Assembly: GCA_036874045.1 (NCBI GenBank)
Contig: CM072341.1
Location: forward strand, 10,800,501-10,864,500
Direction of reading: 5' to 3'
DNA: 64,000 nucleotides
Source of the DNA: Cymodocea nodosa
Lineage: Eukaryota > Streptophyta > Magnoliopsida > Alismatales > Cymodoceaceae
Shown: piece by piece, positions 49,214 to 60,192 of the stretch
How positions within the stretch are numbered: position 1 is the first letter of the stretch
Layout of the letters: each line of letters begins with the position of its first letter
Position numbers and translations under genes: made by a program
Notes under the pieces: model-generated
Databases searched by the model: none
Told to the model about the DNA's origin: nothing
What the model saw: only the letters and a program-made list of their open reading frames with translations

Positions 49214-50659
49214 TCATAATTTTGAGAAAGTATTTTCATCTAAGGGTTTTGTAAATAGATCTGCTAATTGTTTTGTGGTAGGAACAAAATTTAATACTAT
49301 TTTTCCTTTTATAACATTATCCCTTAAAAAATGATGTCGAACTTCTATATGTTTTGCTCGTGAATGTAAGATAGGATTTTTAGATAAACTAATTGTAGAA
49401 CTACTATCACAGAAAATCTTAGTTGGTTCATAGTCTAAATTAAAATCTTTTAAGGTTTGTTTGATCCACAGGATTTGAGCACAGTAAAGTGTAGCAGCTA
49501 TATATTCAGCTTCAGTTGTAGATAATGCTACACAATTTTGCTTTTTGCTAAACCATGACACTAAAGAATTACCTAACAATTGACAAGTGCCACTAGTGCT
49601 TTTTCTTTCAGACTTACATCCTGCGAAATCAGCATCACTATAACCTACTAAGTTTAAAGAACTATGTTTAAAGTAAAACAGTCCGAAATTGATGGTTCCT
49701 AATAGATATTTAAAAATTCGTTTAACAGCAAGTAGGTGTGATTCCTTAGGATTAGATTAATATTTAGCACAAGTACACACGCTAAATATAATATCTGGTC
49801 GGCTAGCTGTTAAATAGAGTAATGAACCAATCATACTTCTATATTGTTTTACATCTACAGTTTTTCCAGAGTCATCTTTATCCAACTTGGTGATAGTACT
49901 CATTGGTGTATTCTTTGTTTTAGTGTTGTCTAAACCAAACATCTTTAATAAATCTTGAGTATATTTTTCTTGTGAAATAAAAGTACCCTGATCTAATTGC
50001 TTAATTTGTAAGCCTAGGAAAAATGATAGTTCACCCATCATACTCATTTCAAATTGATTAGTCATGTCTTTTGAAAAGGACTCAACTAATTTATCATTTG
50101 TTGCTCCAAATATAATGTCATCTACATAGATTTGAACTACCAATATATCTTTTTCGATCTTCTTGATAAAAAGAGTGTGATCTGCCTTTCCTATAGAATA
50201 CCCTTTTTCCATAAGAAATTTAGATAATCTTTCATACCAAGACCTAGGAGCTTGTTTAAGGCCATATAGTGCCTTCTTAAGCTTATAAACATACTTAGGA
50301 TGTTTTGAATTTTCAAAACCTAGAGGTTGTTTTACATACACTTCTTCTTTTATATATCCATTTAAAAAAGCAGTCTTAACATCCATTTGATATAATTTGA
50401 AATCCATATAACAAGCATATGTTAACAAAATTCGTATTGATTCCAGTCTAGTAACAGGAGCAAATGTTTCATCATAGTCAATTCCTTCCTCTTGCTTGTA
50501 ACCTTGAGCAACTAATCTAGCTTTATTTTTAACTATATGTCCATCTTGATCTACTTTATTTCTAAATACCCACATTGTTCCAATTATGGACTGATTTTCA
50601 GGTGGTGGAACTAGATCCCATACCTCATTTCTTATAAATTGATTTAGCTCATCCTGCAT
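49214..50659 (-). pseudogene. Reverse transcriptase-RNase H of element C
   Basis: The best preserved pol part in the window. The open piece 50659-49757 holds the RT fingers/palm: [60 protein letters not shown] and the catalytic box [12 protein letters not shown], then [15 protein letters not shown]. One stop (TAA at 49759-49757, in place of CAA) breaks the frame at CAKY*SNPKE. Another frame change or break occurs near 49580-49600. RNase H follows (SDADFAGCKS, then ALSTTEAEYIAA, CDSSSTISLSKNP, HHFLRDNVIKGK, FTKPLDENTF), ending at 49214. Copia order and SIRE-like wording. Confidence 0.9.
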
Positions 50660-51737
50660 AGCTCATCCTCACTTCATCTTCTAAGGCATCTTCAATTTTC
50701 TTAGGTTCTAGTAAAGAAACAAATGAATAAGCACCACAGATGTTGACTACTGATGACCTAGTCCTAACTCCTTGATTAGGATCGCCTATTATCTGATCGA
50801 TAGGATGAGATGAAGCATAATGCCAATTTCTATGTTGTTCCATATTTTCTATAGGTATGACATTATTTTCTTCTAAATTTTCATCATTTAAGTTTATATT
50901 TCTTATTCCGTCATATAATCTCTCAATTTCTCTATCAACATCATTTGATACCATTTCTGGGAGAATTTCTGAATCAAAGTTTTCAGCATGTCTTAAATCT
51001 AAATGAGAATTTTAATGAAATTTCACATGTAGGGTTTCCTCAATGGTTTTTGTTGATTTATTATAAACTCTATATGCTTTACTTCTAATGGAATAACCAA
51101 CAAAAATACCTTCATCTGATTTGGCTTTAAATTTGTCTCTTCGGTCCTTAGTGTTTAAAATAAAACATTTACAGCCAAAGGGTTTTAAATAACTTATTTT
51201 GGGAACCCTGTTATATCATATCTCATAAGGAGTTTTATCTAAAATTAGTCTTAGATGTACTCTATTTATAACATAGCATGCTGTATGAATTGTTTTTGCC
51301 TAGAGATATAGGGGTAACTTATTCTCATTTAACATGGTTCTGGACATTTCCTGAAGTGATCTATTTTTACGTTCTACTATCCCATTTTGTGAAGGAGCTC
51401 TTGGAAATGAGTACCTATGATCTATGCCTAATTCTTCACAAAAGGTATCCATTTGATCATTATCAAATTTTGTACCATGATCACTCCTAAGTTTTTGAAT
51501 TCTAACATTTTGCTCATTCTGAACTTTATTACAGAATATCTTAAATATTTCAAAAACTTTAGTTTTATTAGCTAGAAAATAGATCCAAGTAAATCTAGAA
51601 TAGTCATCAACTAGTACAAAAGCATAATGTTTACCTCCTAGACTGGTTGTCCTAGTAGGTCCAAATAAATCCATATGCACTAGTTCTAATACTCTTTTGC
51701 TTGTTATTTCATTTAAACTTTTAAAAGATGTTTTATG
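50660..51737 (-). pseudogene. Integrase core and tail of element C (left of D)
   Basis: 51737-51300 continues integrase right after D: DLFGPTRTTSL (first Asp), VDDYSRFTW, KLRSDHGTKFDN (second Asp), PSQNGIVERKNRSLQEM (Glu). All three catalytic residues are present. It ends at a stop near 51300. 51299-50955 is decayed, and 50954-50660 holds the integrase C-terminal tail leading into RT (HPIDQIIGDPNQGVRTRS). The N-terminal ORF residues before the domain derive from the LTR of D. Confidence 0.85.
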
Positions 51738-53270
51738 TGTTAGGACCTTAAGGCTTACCAAAGGGGGGGTGAATGGTAAAAATTCGTTTCTTAACCTTTT
51801 AGAAGTAGATTAATGTAAAGTGATAGCAAGCATACAATAAAAGAAATCACATAGAGATTTTTAGGTGGTTCACCACTAACAGCTAGTCCACCCCCAAGGG
51901 ATACTTGAGCTTCACTAAACTCTTGCAAACTTACAATCACTTGCTTTAAGGTTTAAGCAAGAACCAACTAACCATTCACTTGAGCTTCCTTGTCGAAGCT
52001 TCAATCAATCCTTTCTCTAAAGTTTTAATCCGTGTACTTTAGTAAACACTATCTTGTGAACAACAGAGTTGGATGCGTGATGAGTTTTTGAAATTTGGTT
52101 TGTAAGTGTTGAAGATGATTTGATCTCTAAAGCTATTCTTCTGTTGAGCTTGGTGTAAGTATATGTATGAGCAAAGCGCTACTTAAATCCGTTGTCTGTA
52201 TCTTGTATATATACTTGACATGTGTAACGATCATATTTTCTTCCAACGGATGTATTCTACTGTACTTGATTAGACTCCAGTCCCAAATACGGTAAGTTAT
52301 TGTTCAGAAAGTTATTTCAAGATGTCTTACTGATTTTCCTAACCTTTTAGATAGTTAGCTGTGTAACTCTCCAAAGAATATCTATAACTCACTCAAAGAT
52401 CACTTAAACCTTTCTACCAGGTATGATTCTAGAATATTTATTGCAAGCTGACATTCAATCGGATGATTATAACTGTAACTTACCGAACAGTTATATAACT
52501 GTCGGATAGTTGGCTATAGTAACTCTTTGTTAACTTTTCGATTGCTTCAATTCAGCACGTGCATAAAAGGTTGACTTAAGTTTTGGATGGTTATCCCTGT
52601 AACTCACCGAAACGCTACAGGATTTCGGATAGTTATCTTCGTAACTCTCCGAAATCATATTTGAGCTTCTTTTTGGAATTCTGCACGTGGGAAATTCAAT
52701 GACTTAAGTTTTGGATGGTTATCCTTGTAACTCACCGAAACGTTTCAAGATTTCGAATGGTTATCTTTCTAACTCTTCGATTTTTCCTTTAAGCTTTTGA
52801 CTGCCGACTTCTCTATTCTGCTCGTGCGTAATAGGATGACTTAAGTTCCGGAAAGTTATACTTGTAACTTACCGAAAAGCTCGAATAGTTATCTAACTCT
52901 CCGAAAAGAAAACTCGGATAGTTATCTAACTCTCCGACAAGTCCTTTAAGCTTCCATTCTATATTTCTGCACGTGATTTATTGAATGACTTAACTTTCAG
53001 ATAGTTATACCTGTAACTTTCCGAAAAGTCCTTTAAGCTTTCAGATAGTTAACTCCTTAACTATCCAATCATTCAATCCTCCTTATCTTGAGAAATACAA
53101 TTCTTAATTGTCCGATTTTCTACAACAGCATATTCTGAGATTTACTGCAACCTGTTTGCTGCTTCGATTTGTTTATCTTCTGATCTTTTTGCTGTACAGA
53201 CTAATTTTGATAAATACAATTCAAAACCTTACATTGATTTTTGCATTATCAAAATCTAGAGGTCTTTTCA
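51738..53270 (-). repeat. 3' LTR of element D
   Basis: On the minus strand it starts TGAAAAGACC after the polypurine tract and ends CTTAAGGTCCTAACA. 52300-53080 is an array of palindromic pairs (GGATAGTTA with TAACTCTCCGA) and CACGTG hexamers at 52556, 52684 and 52970. In the first 385 plus-strand bases I count 17 mismatches to the other LTR, 16 of them transitions, and no indel. Confidence 0.95.
52300..53080. repeat. Palindrome/CACGTG module array in the D LTR
   Basis: A module of roughly 90-130 bp recurs: a CACGTG-type word, then GACTTAAGTTT, GGATGGTTATCC or GGATAGTTATC, then TAACTCACCGAAA or TAACTCTCCGAAA, then TTTAAGCTT. The half-sites are complementary, so each unit can fold back. The same array is at 58670-59450 in the other LTR. 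Confidence 0.85.
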
Positions 53271-53271
53271 A

Positions 53272-53440
53272 TCTCCCCCTTTTTGATAATGGCAAAAACC
53301 TTACAATGTATTACATGTATTTCTCTCCCTATATATCTATATAGAAAAGCACATGAGGAATATAGAATAATGTAAATTTAAAGACTCCCCCTGATTTTCT
53401 GAAATCACTCCCCCTGAATTTCTCCCCCCTACTTTACTAC
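53272..53440 (-). promoter_or_regulatory. Tandem polypurine tracts of element D
   Basis: Minus strand: CAAAAAGGGGGAGA adjoining the LTR (53285-53272), then AGGGGGAGT copies near 53392 and 53416 and a longer GGGGGGAGA near 53430. Confidence 0.85.
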
Positions 53441-53689
53441 AGCTTTGCTTACCAAAATATGATATTTCTCTCCCTTTTTTGCCAATTGTCAAAAAGATGT
53501 GAGAAGACAGATATTGAGTTGGTGGAGCAATTATAGCTAAGTATCAAAAAGTCTAAGTTGTTGCAAAACAGAGATGTTAGTAGAACAAACTCCTAGTTTT
53601 GAGCTTGGAGAGTAGATATGAAATTATAAATCATATAAAGAACAAATCCCTAAATTTCATCTAATATGATTAAATGCAGCTTCAGATAA

Positions 53690-54930
53690 TGGTTTGGTGA
53701 AGATATTTGTAAGTTGTTCTTTAGTAGAGACATATTCTAAGGAAATATGACCTTTTTCAACAGGGTCTCTTAAAAAGTGGTGCCTAATCTCGATATGTTT
53801 TGCTTTAGAGTGTAGAACTGTATTTTTGGAGAGATTGATGGCACTGCTACTATCATAGTAAATAATGGTATTCTGAAAATTTAGCTTATAATCTGCCAGA
53901 GTTTATTGCATCTATAAGATCTGTGCACAACATAAGCTTGTTGCCATATATTCAGCTTCAGTGGTGGATAGAGCTATAGAGTTTTGTTTCCTACTGAACC
54001 AAGAAACAAGTGAATGACCAAGCAACTGACATGTCCCACTAGTGCTTTTTCGATCTGATTTGCATCCTACATAATCTGCATCACTGTATCCTGCTAAAAT
54101 CAATTGATTCTGTGAAGAATAAAATAAGCCAAACTCCTTAGTACCCTGTAGATATTTAAATATACGTTTAACTGATTTTAAGTGTGATGCTCTTGGAGAG
54201 ACTTGATATATTGCACAAGTACAAACACTAAACATTATATCTGGTCTACTGGTTAATAGATACAGAAGTGATCCAATCATACCTCTGTATTTCTTTTGGT
54301 CTACTGGAATGCCAGAAATGTCCTTATCAAGTTTTTCATTTGAGTTCATTGGAGTACCTGTTGCTTTGGATTTATCCATAACAAATTTCAAGAGAATCTC
54401 TTTGCAAAATTTTTTTTGATTCAGGAAAATGCCATGCTTAAGTTGATGAATTTGCAATCCTAGAAAGAATTTTAATTCTCCCATAAGACTCATCTCAAAT
54501 TCATTCTTCATTAAGATTTGAAAATCATGACATAGAATCTCATGTGTGGCACCAAAAATGATATCATCCACGTAGATCTGAATAATTAACATATGAGAAC
54601 CTTCAGATTTGATGAATAAGGTGTTGTCTGCAGTTCCTATGTTAAACTGATTCTTAAATTGATTTTCATACTACTTGCAAAGGCAAGTAACATTCTAATT
54701 GCTTCAAGTCTTGCAACATGTGCAAAAGTTTCTTCATAGTCGATTCCTTCCTGTTGGTTGTATCCCTAAGCAACAAGTCTAGCTTTATTTTTGATAATAC
54801 TACCATTATTGTCAAGTTTGTTCTTAAATACCCATTTAGTACCAATAATTGATTTTTCGATGGGCCTTTCAATCAAGTTCTAGACTTCATTTTTCTTGAA
54901 CTGATTTAGTTCCTCTTGCATGGCCATGAT
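53690..54930 (-). pseudogene. Deleted reverse transcriptase-RNase H of element D
   Basis: The N-terminal RT part (54930-54666) is frameshifted and has a stop in the ARLVA*GY motif. The middle is missing: after AFASS near 54670 the sequence jumps to the block before [11 protein letters not shown] near 54630, so the MDVKSAFLNG and LYGLKQAP blocks are absent (about 280-300 bp compared with C). The open piece 54592-53912 has the catalytic box [12 protein letters not shown], the thumb region (MMGELKFFLG-like), TSRPDIMFSVCTC, and the RNase H start (YSDADYVGCKS, TEAEYMATS). The RNase H end is broken by stops. This copy cannot encode an active RT. Confidence 0.9.
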
Positions 54931-56502
54931 CTAGTATTCATCATTGCAGGCATCTTCAATTGTTGAAGGTTCAAGTTCAGACACAAAAGCACAATAATTG
55001 CAAATATTTTGAATTTTGCTTCTTGTTTGAACACCTTGATTTATATTCCCAATAATTTGTCCAATGGGATGTTCAAACTTTGTCTTCCATGCTTTTTCTG
55101 TCTCAGTAGGTGTAGGCAGTGTTGAACTATCCTTTTTTTGAGGAATTTTTTGATTTATTACTTCACTTTCACTTTCACTGTCTATTGTTAGCCTCTTCAA
55201 TTTTCCTACCATGTCTTCATCAAAGAATACGTTTATTGACTCTTCTACTCTTCTTTCATGTTCAAAATAGACCTTGTAGGCCTTGCTTCTTAAAGAGTAT
55301 CCAACAAGTAGAGCAAGATTAGATTTTCTATTAAATTTGTCCTTTTGATCCTTTGTATTAAGCACAAAACATCTTGATCTGAAGACCTTAAAATATCCAA
55401 CATTTGGTATTTTACCATACCATAGTTCAAAAGGTGTCTTATGTAGGATAGGTCTAAGGTGAGTTCTGTTTATAGAATAACATGCAGTATTTACAGCTTC
55501 AGCCCATAAAGACTTTGGTAGATTAGATGCATTAAGAATTGTCCTTGCCATTTCTTGTACTGATCTATTTTTCCTCTATACAACTCCATTCTGAGTAGAA
55601 GTTCTTGGACATGAGAATTCATGCAGTATGCCAAAGGAATTGCATAATTCTTCAAATTCTGAATTTTCAAATTCACCTCCATGATCACTTCTAATCTTCT
55701 TCATAGTTGAATCTTTTTCATTTTGAATTCTAATACAGAGATGTTTGAATTCATCACAAGCTTTATTCTTGTGTGTTAAGAAAATAACCCAAGCGAATCT
55801 TGTATAATCATCAACTACCACTAAGGTATATTTTCTTCCTCTTAAACTGGCTGTCTGTGTAGGACCAAACAGGTCTATATGTAATAGATCCAATGGTTGA
55901 CGTGTGGCAATGTCTTCAATACTCTTGTGTGTTGATTTCTTTTGTTTTCCAATTGTACAGTCACTACACAATTTATCTCTCTTGAATTTGAGTTTAGGCA
56001 CACCTCTAACAAGATCATGTTTGGTCAATTTTCTTATAAGTCTCATGTTTGCATGATTTAATCTTTTATGCCATAACCATTCATCTTCATTAGAAGCAAC
56101 TAAACATGCATCACTAGATATAATATCACATGGAAACTCCAAAGTATAAATTGAATTATTTCTATATCTAGTAAATTTGATTTCATGTGTATCAGGTTGT
56201 AATATAAAACAATTTTTTGTAGTAAAAAGTATATTGTAACCTTTGTCACATAATTGACCTACACTTAGCAAATTCTGTTTTAAACCATTTACATGTAAGA
56301 CATTTTCTATTTTTCCATTTTCAGATGCAACATTTCCTATGGTAGTAATTCTACATTTTTCATTGTTACCAAACTTAATAGATCCTGAATTTATTGATTT
56401 AACAGATTCCAGAAGTCTTTTCTTACCTGTCATATGCTTTGAGCAACCACTATCAATGATCCACTTGGACGTTTGAGCTTTCTTGTCCATGCAGTCCTGC
56501 AA
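54931..56502 (-). pseudogene. Protease-integrase of element D
   Basis: Open from 56502 to 55579: protease active-site block WIIDSGCSKHMTGKKRL, integrase zinc region (HKRLNHANMRLI ... CSDCTIGKQ), then the DDE core (HIDLFGPTQTASL, VVVDDYTRFAW, KIRSDHGGEFEN). At 55578-55576 a TAG stands where the GAG of the catalytic glutamate is expected (GVV*RKNRSVQEM). 55551-54931 continues with the integrase tail (FELWYGKIPNVGYFKVF, NRKSNLALLVGYS). Apart from this stop the frame is mostly open. Confidence 0.92.
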
Positions 56503-56530
56503 GTCATGTTGAATTTAAGACTTTTGGTAC

Positions 56531-58054
56531 TCATATCTTCTTGGGTCCATCATTGTTAGTCTTCTGTATACTAAACCTATTGCCTTTTGGTAGCCATATA
56601 GACGTAGATCTCTTCTTCATGACAAACACAATGGTGTCATCTTTGTAAAATCTAATTTTTCCACCACAGTAAGGGGTTTCCTGTGGTACAACATACCCTA
56701 GGCCAAATTTACTTTTTCCTATTCTTTGAGATCCTATGATTTTGTTTAAACTATTTTCACCCTTAGTAAATTTACATACAGTTTTCTTTAAATCAGTAAC
56801 TTCAGATAATAGATTTTTATTTTCTTCTTTCAGATCAAAATTTTTACAACTATAGCTATCCATTTTAGTTTTCAATTCCCTATTATCAACTAGGGCTTTT
56901 TCTAGTTCAGCAAAAACATCTTCTAGATAGGAATTTAAATTCTTTAATTCTTTCTTGTACTTCTTACATTTTACATATAAGTTATCTACTATATAGAGAA
57001 GACTATCTATATCTACATCATCATTTTCTTTTTCCGAGCAATAGGGTGATGTAGAGCATACCTCTTGTGCAGCAAAGCACACATTTGCAGATGCCTCCTC
57101 ATTTGAGTCTGATGAGCTGCTGGATGAACTGTTGTCATCTCAAGTGGCTTTCAATGCCATTTTCTTCTTATTCTTCCTTTTCCATTTCTGTTTGTCCTCC
57201 TCCTGTTGAAAAGGACAGTAAAGTTGAATGTGTCCTAGTTTCTTGCACTTGTAGCATGTAGGGACTTTTGATTTTGAGGAGCTGGCTTTGCCTCCTTGTC
57301 TCATCATCCTTCTGAAGTTCTTGGCCAGCAGTAACACTTCATCCTCATCTGAGCTTAGTTGATCTTCTATTGAGGGAAAAACTAGTTCTTTCTTTTTCTC
57401 TGCTTTTCTTTCAATGACTCATTCTTCTTCTTTCCATTCCTTCATTTGGACTTCATGGGCTAGAAGGTTTCCCAACAGATCTTCAACTGAATAGTTATTC
57501 AGATCCTTTGAATCCTGTATGGAAGTAGACTTCTACTTCCATTCGATTGTCAGGCTCCTTAGGATCTTTTGTACCTGTTCACGATTAGAAAAACTCCTCC
57601 CAAGGCCTTTTAGTTCATTCACAATTTCTATGAATCTAGAAAACATTTCAGTGATACTTTCTTTTTCAAGTATTTTGAATAATTCATATTTTCTTAACAA
57701 AATGCTGATTTTAGTATCTTTAACTTGGCTAGTTCCTTCATATGTAATTTAAAGGATCTTCCAAGCTTCATGGGAGAATTTACAAGCAGATATTTTATTA
57801 TACTGTTCACTAGTTAGTGCACAGTAAATGGAATTAAGCCCACAAGCATCCATCTGGATGATTCTTTCATCCTCCTCAGTCTGGTCACTTTCCTGACTGA
57901 TTGGAGTTGGTGTATCATGTACAACCATTCTCCAAAGTTTCACATCTATACTCCTGAGAAAGCACTCCATCATATTTTTCCAGTAGCTATAATTGCTACC
58001 ATCAAAGAGGGGAGGTCGATGGATATTCTGACCCTCTGCAATGTGGAAAGCCAT
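56531..58054 (-). pseudogene. Gag of element D
   Basis: It starts at the ATG 58054 (MAFHIAEGQNIHRPPLFDGS), the usual gag N-terminus. The piece 58054-57749 is open, followed by small breaks. The CCHC knuckle CYKCKKLGHIQLYC lies near 57262-57221. A Ser/Asp-rich run and a Lys/Glu coiled-coil section (57082-56531) end with KSKFGLGYV and a KGNRFSIQ-type block. Matches elements A and G. Confidence 0.9.
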
Positions 58055-58092
58055 GACCTCAGATGGTTAAATCTATTAACAAGATCAACCTT

Positions 58093-58104
58093 GCTCTGAT
58101 ACCA
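58093..58104 (-). promoter_or_regulatory. Primer binding site of element D
   Basis: TGGTATCAGAGC on the minus strand, two bases inside the 5' LTR; complement of the initiator-Met tRNA 3' end. Confidence 0.92.
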
Positions 58105-58106
58105 AT

Positions 58107-59639
58107 TGTTAGGACCTTAAGGCTTACTAGAGGGGGGGTGAATGGTAAAAATTCGTTTCTTAACCTTTTAGAAGTAGATTAATGTAAAGTGATAGCAAAC
58201 ATACAATAAAAGAAATCACATAGAGATTTTTAGGTGGTTCACCACTAACGGCTAGTCCACCCCCAAGGGATACTTGGGCTTCACTAAACTCTTGCAAACT
58301 TACAATCACTTGCTTTAAGGTTTAAGCAAGAACCAACTAACCATTCACTTGAGCTTCATTGTCGAAGCTTCAATCAATCCTTTCTCTGAAGTTTTAATCT
58401 ATGTACTTCAGTAAACGCTATCTTGTGAACAATAGAGTTGAATGCATGATGAGCTTTTGAAATTTGGTCTATAAGTGTTGAAGATGATTTGATCTCTAAA
58501 GCTGTTCTTCTATTGAGTTTGGTGTAAGTATATGTATGAGCAAAGCGCTACTTAAATCCATTGTCTATATCTTGTATATATACCTGACATGTGTAACGAT
58601 CATATTTTCTTCCAATGGATGTATTCTACTATACTTGATTAGACTCCAGTCCCAAATATAGTAAGTTACCGTTCAAAAAGTTATTTCAAGATGTCTTACC
58701 GATTTTCCTAACCTTTCGGATAGTTAGCTGTGTAACTCTCCGAAGAATATCTGTAACTCACCCAAAGATCACTTAAACCTTTCTGCTAGGTAGGATTCCA
58801 GAATATTTACTACGAGCTGACATTCAATCGGATGATTATAACTATAACTTACCGAATAGTTTTATAACTATCGGATAGTTGGCTACAGTAACTCTCTATT
58901 AACTTTTCGATTGCTTCAATTCAACATGTGCATAAAAGGCTGACTTAAGTTTTGGATGGTTATCCCCGTAACTCACCGAAACGCTTTAGGATTTCGGATA
59001 ATTATCTTTCTAACTTTCCGAAAACATATTTGAGCTTCTTTCTGGAATTCTACACGTGGGAAATTCAATGACTTAAGTTTCGGATGTTTATCCCTGTAAC
59101 TCATCGAAACGCTTCAGGATTTCGGATAGTTATCTTTCTAACTCTCCAATTTTTCCTTTAAGCTTTTGACTGCCGACTTCTCTATTCTGCACGTGCGTAA
59201 TAGGATGACTTAAGTTCTAGAAAGTTATACCTGTAACTTACCGAAAAACTCGAATAGTTATCTAACTCTCCGAAAAGAAAACTCGGATAGTTATCTTACT
59301 CTCCGACAAGTCCTTTAAGCTTCCATTCTGTATTTTTGCACGTGATTTATTGAATGACTTAACTTTTGGATAGTTATACCTGTAACTTTCCGAAAAGTCC
59401 TTTAAGCTTCCGGATAGTTAACTCCTTAACTATTCGATCATTCAATCCTCCTTATCTTGAGAAATACAATTCTTAACTGTCCGATTTTCTGCAGCAGCAT
59501 ATTCAGAGATTTACTGCAACCTGTTTGCTGCTTCGATTTGTCTGTCTTCTGATCTTTTTACTATACAGACTAATCCTTATAAATACAATTCAAAACCTTA
59601 CATTGATTTTTGCATTATCAAAATCTAGAGGTCCTTTCA
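58107..59639 (-). repeat. 5' LTR of element D
   Basis: 1533 bp, matching 51738-53270 with the same length. The palindrome array is at 58670-59450, with CACGTG words near 59052, 59199 and 59339. Confidence 0.95.
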
Positions 59640-59644
59640 TTATG

Positions 59645-60190
59645 TAATTTACCTAGTTGACATGCATCACACATAAACTCTTTCGAGTACTTAATACTAG
59701 GTAAACCTCTAACTAGATTCTTTTTAGACAGCTTTTGTAATAATTTTAAATTTGAGTGTCCTAGCCTTCTATGCCATAAAATGACTTCATCCGATTTTGC
59801 AATTAAGTAAGCATTGTCTTTAATAATATCAGAAGGCAAATTCAGAATACAAATGGATCCTTTCTTGTATGTAGTGAATAAAATTTCGTTTGTAGACATG
59901 TCTATAATTTTACAGGAATCTTTTTCAAAAATTATTCTATAAAACTTCATTAAAACAGGAATACTTAATAAATTAAAACCTAAGTTTTCCACTAATAAGA
60001 CATCATTTATAAAGCATTTCTCAGTTACCTGAACCTTGCCAGACCTAAGGATATTTGTTTTGCTTTTATTTCCAAAGGTAACTTGTCCGTTCTTGGTCTT
60101 TGTTATTTCTGTAAGTAATTGTATATCTTCAGTCATGTGGCTGGATGCTCCACTGTCCACTATCCATTTTGATTTGTGTACCTACAAAAC
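59645..60190 (-). pseudogene. Protease and pre-integrase of element C (right of D)
   Basis: Open piece 60160-59640: MDSGASSHMTE protease block, then the HHCC zinc region of integrase (HRRLGHSNLKLL ... CDACQLGK). The frame is cut by D. It aligns with the B copy at 41560-42090. Only the 5-bp duplication (59640-59644) separates it from D. Confidence 0.9.
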
Positions 60191-60192
60191 AG

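Larger units (their letters stand above)
51738..59639 (-). mobile_element. Element D: minus-strand copia element nested in C
   Basis: 7902 bp with LTRs of equal length (1533 bp) at 51738-53270 (3') and 58107-59639 (5'). The target duplication TTATG lies at 51733-51737 and 59640-59644, inside the integrase of C. It has a primer site, gag, protease-integrase and RT-RNase H remnants and polypurine tracts, but no envelope-like gene. RT has lost a central block and the integrase has a stop at the catalytic glutamate. It is the same family as element A. Confidence 0.95.

Noticed and set aside
52300..53080. Regularly spaced short palindromic repeats resembling a CRISPR array
   Set aside because: They lie inside a plant LTR, are imperfect and irregularly spaced, and recur in both LTRs; no cas genes; clearly plant DNA.
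58093..58104. tRNA gene fragment
   Set aside because: Only the 12-base complement of the tRNA 3' end, at the LTR border: a primer site, not a tRNA gene.
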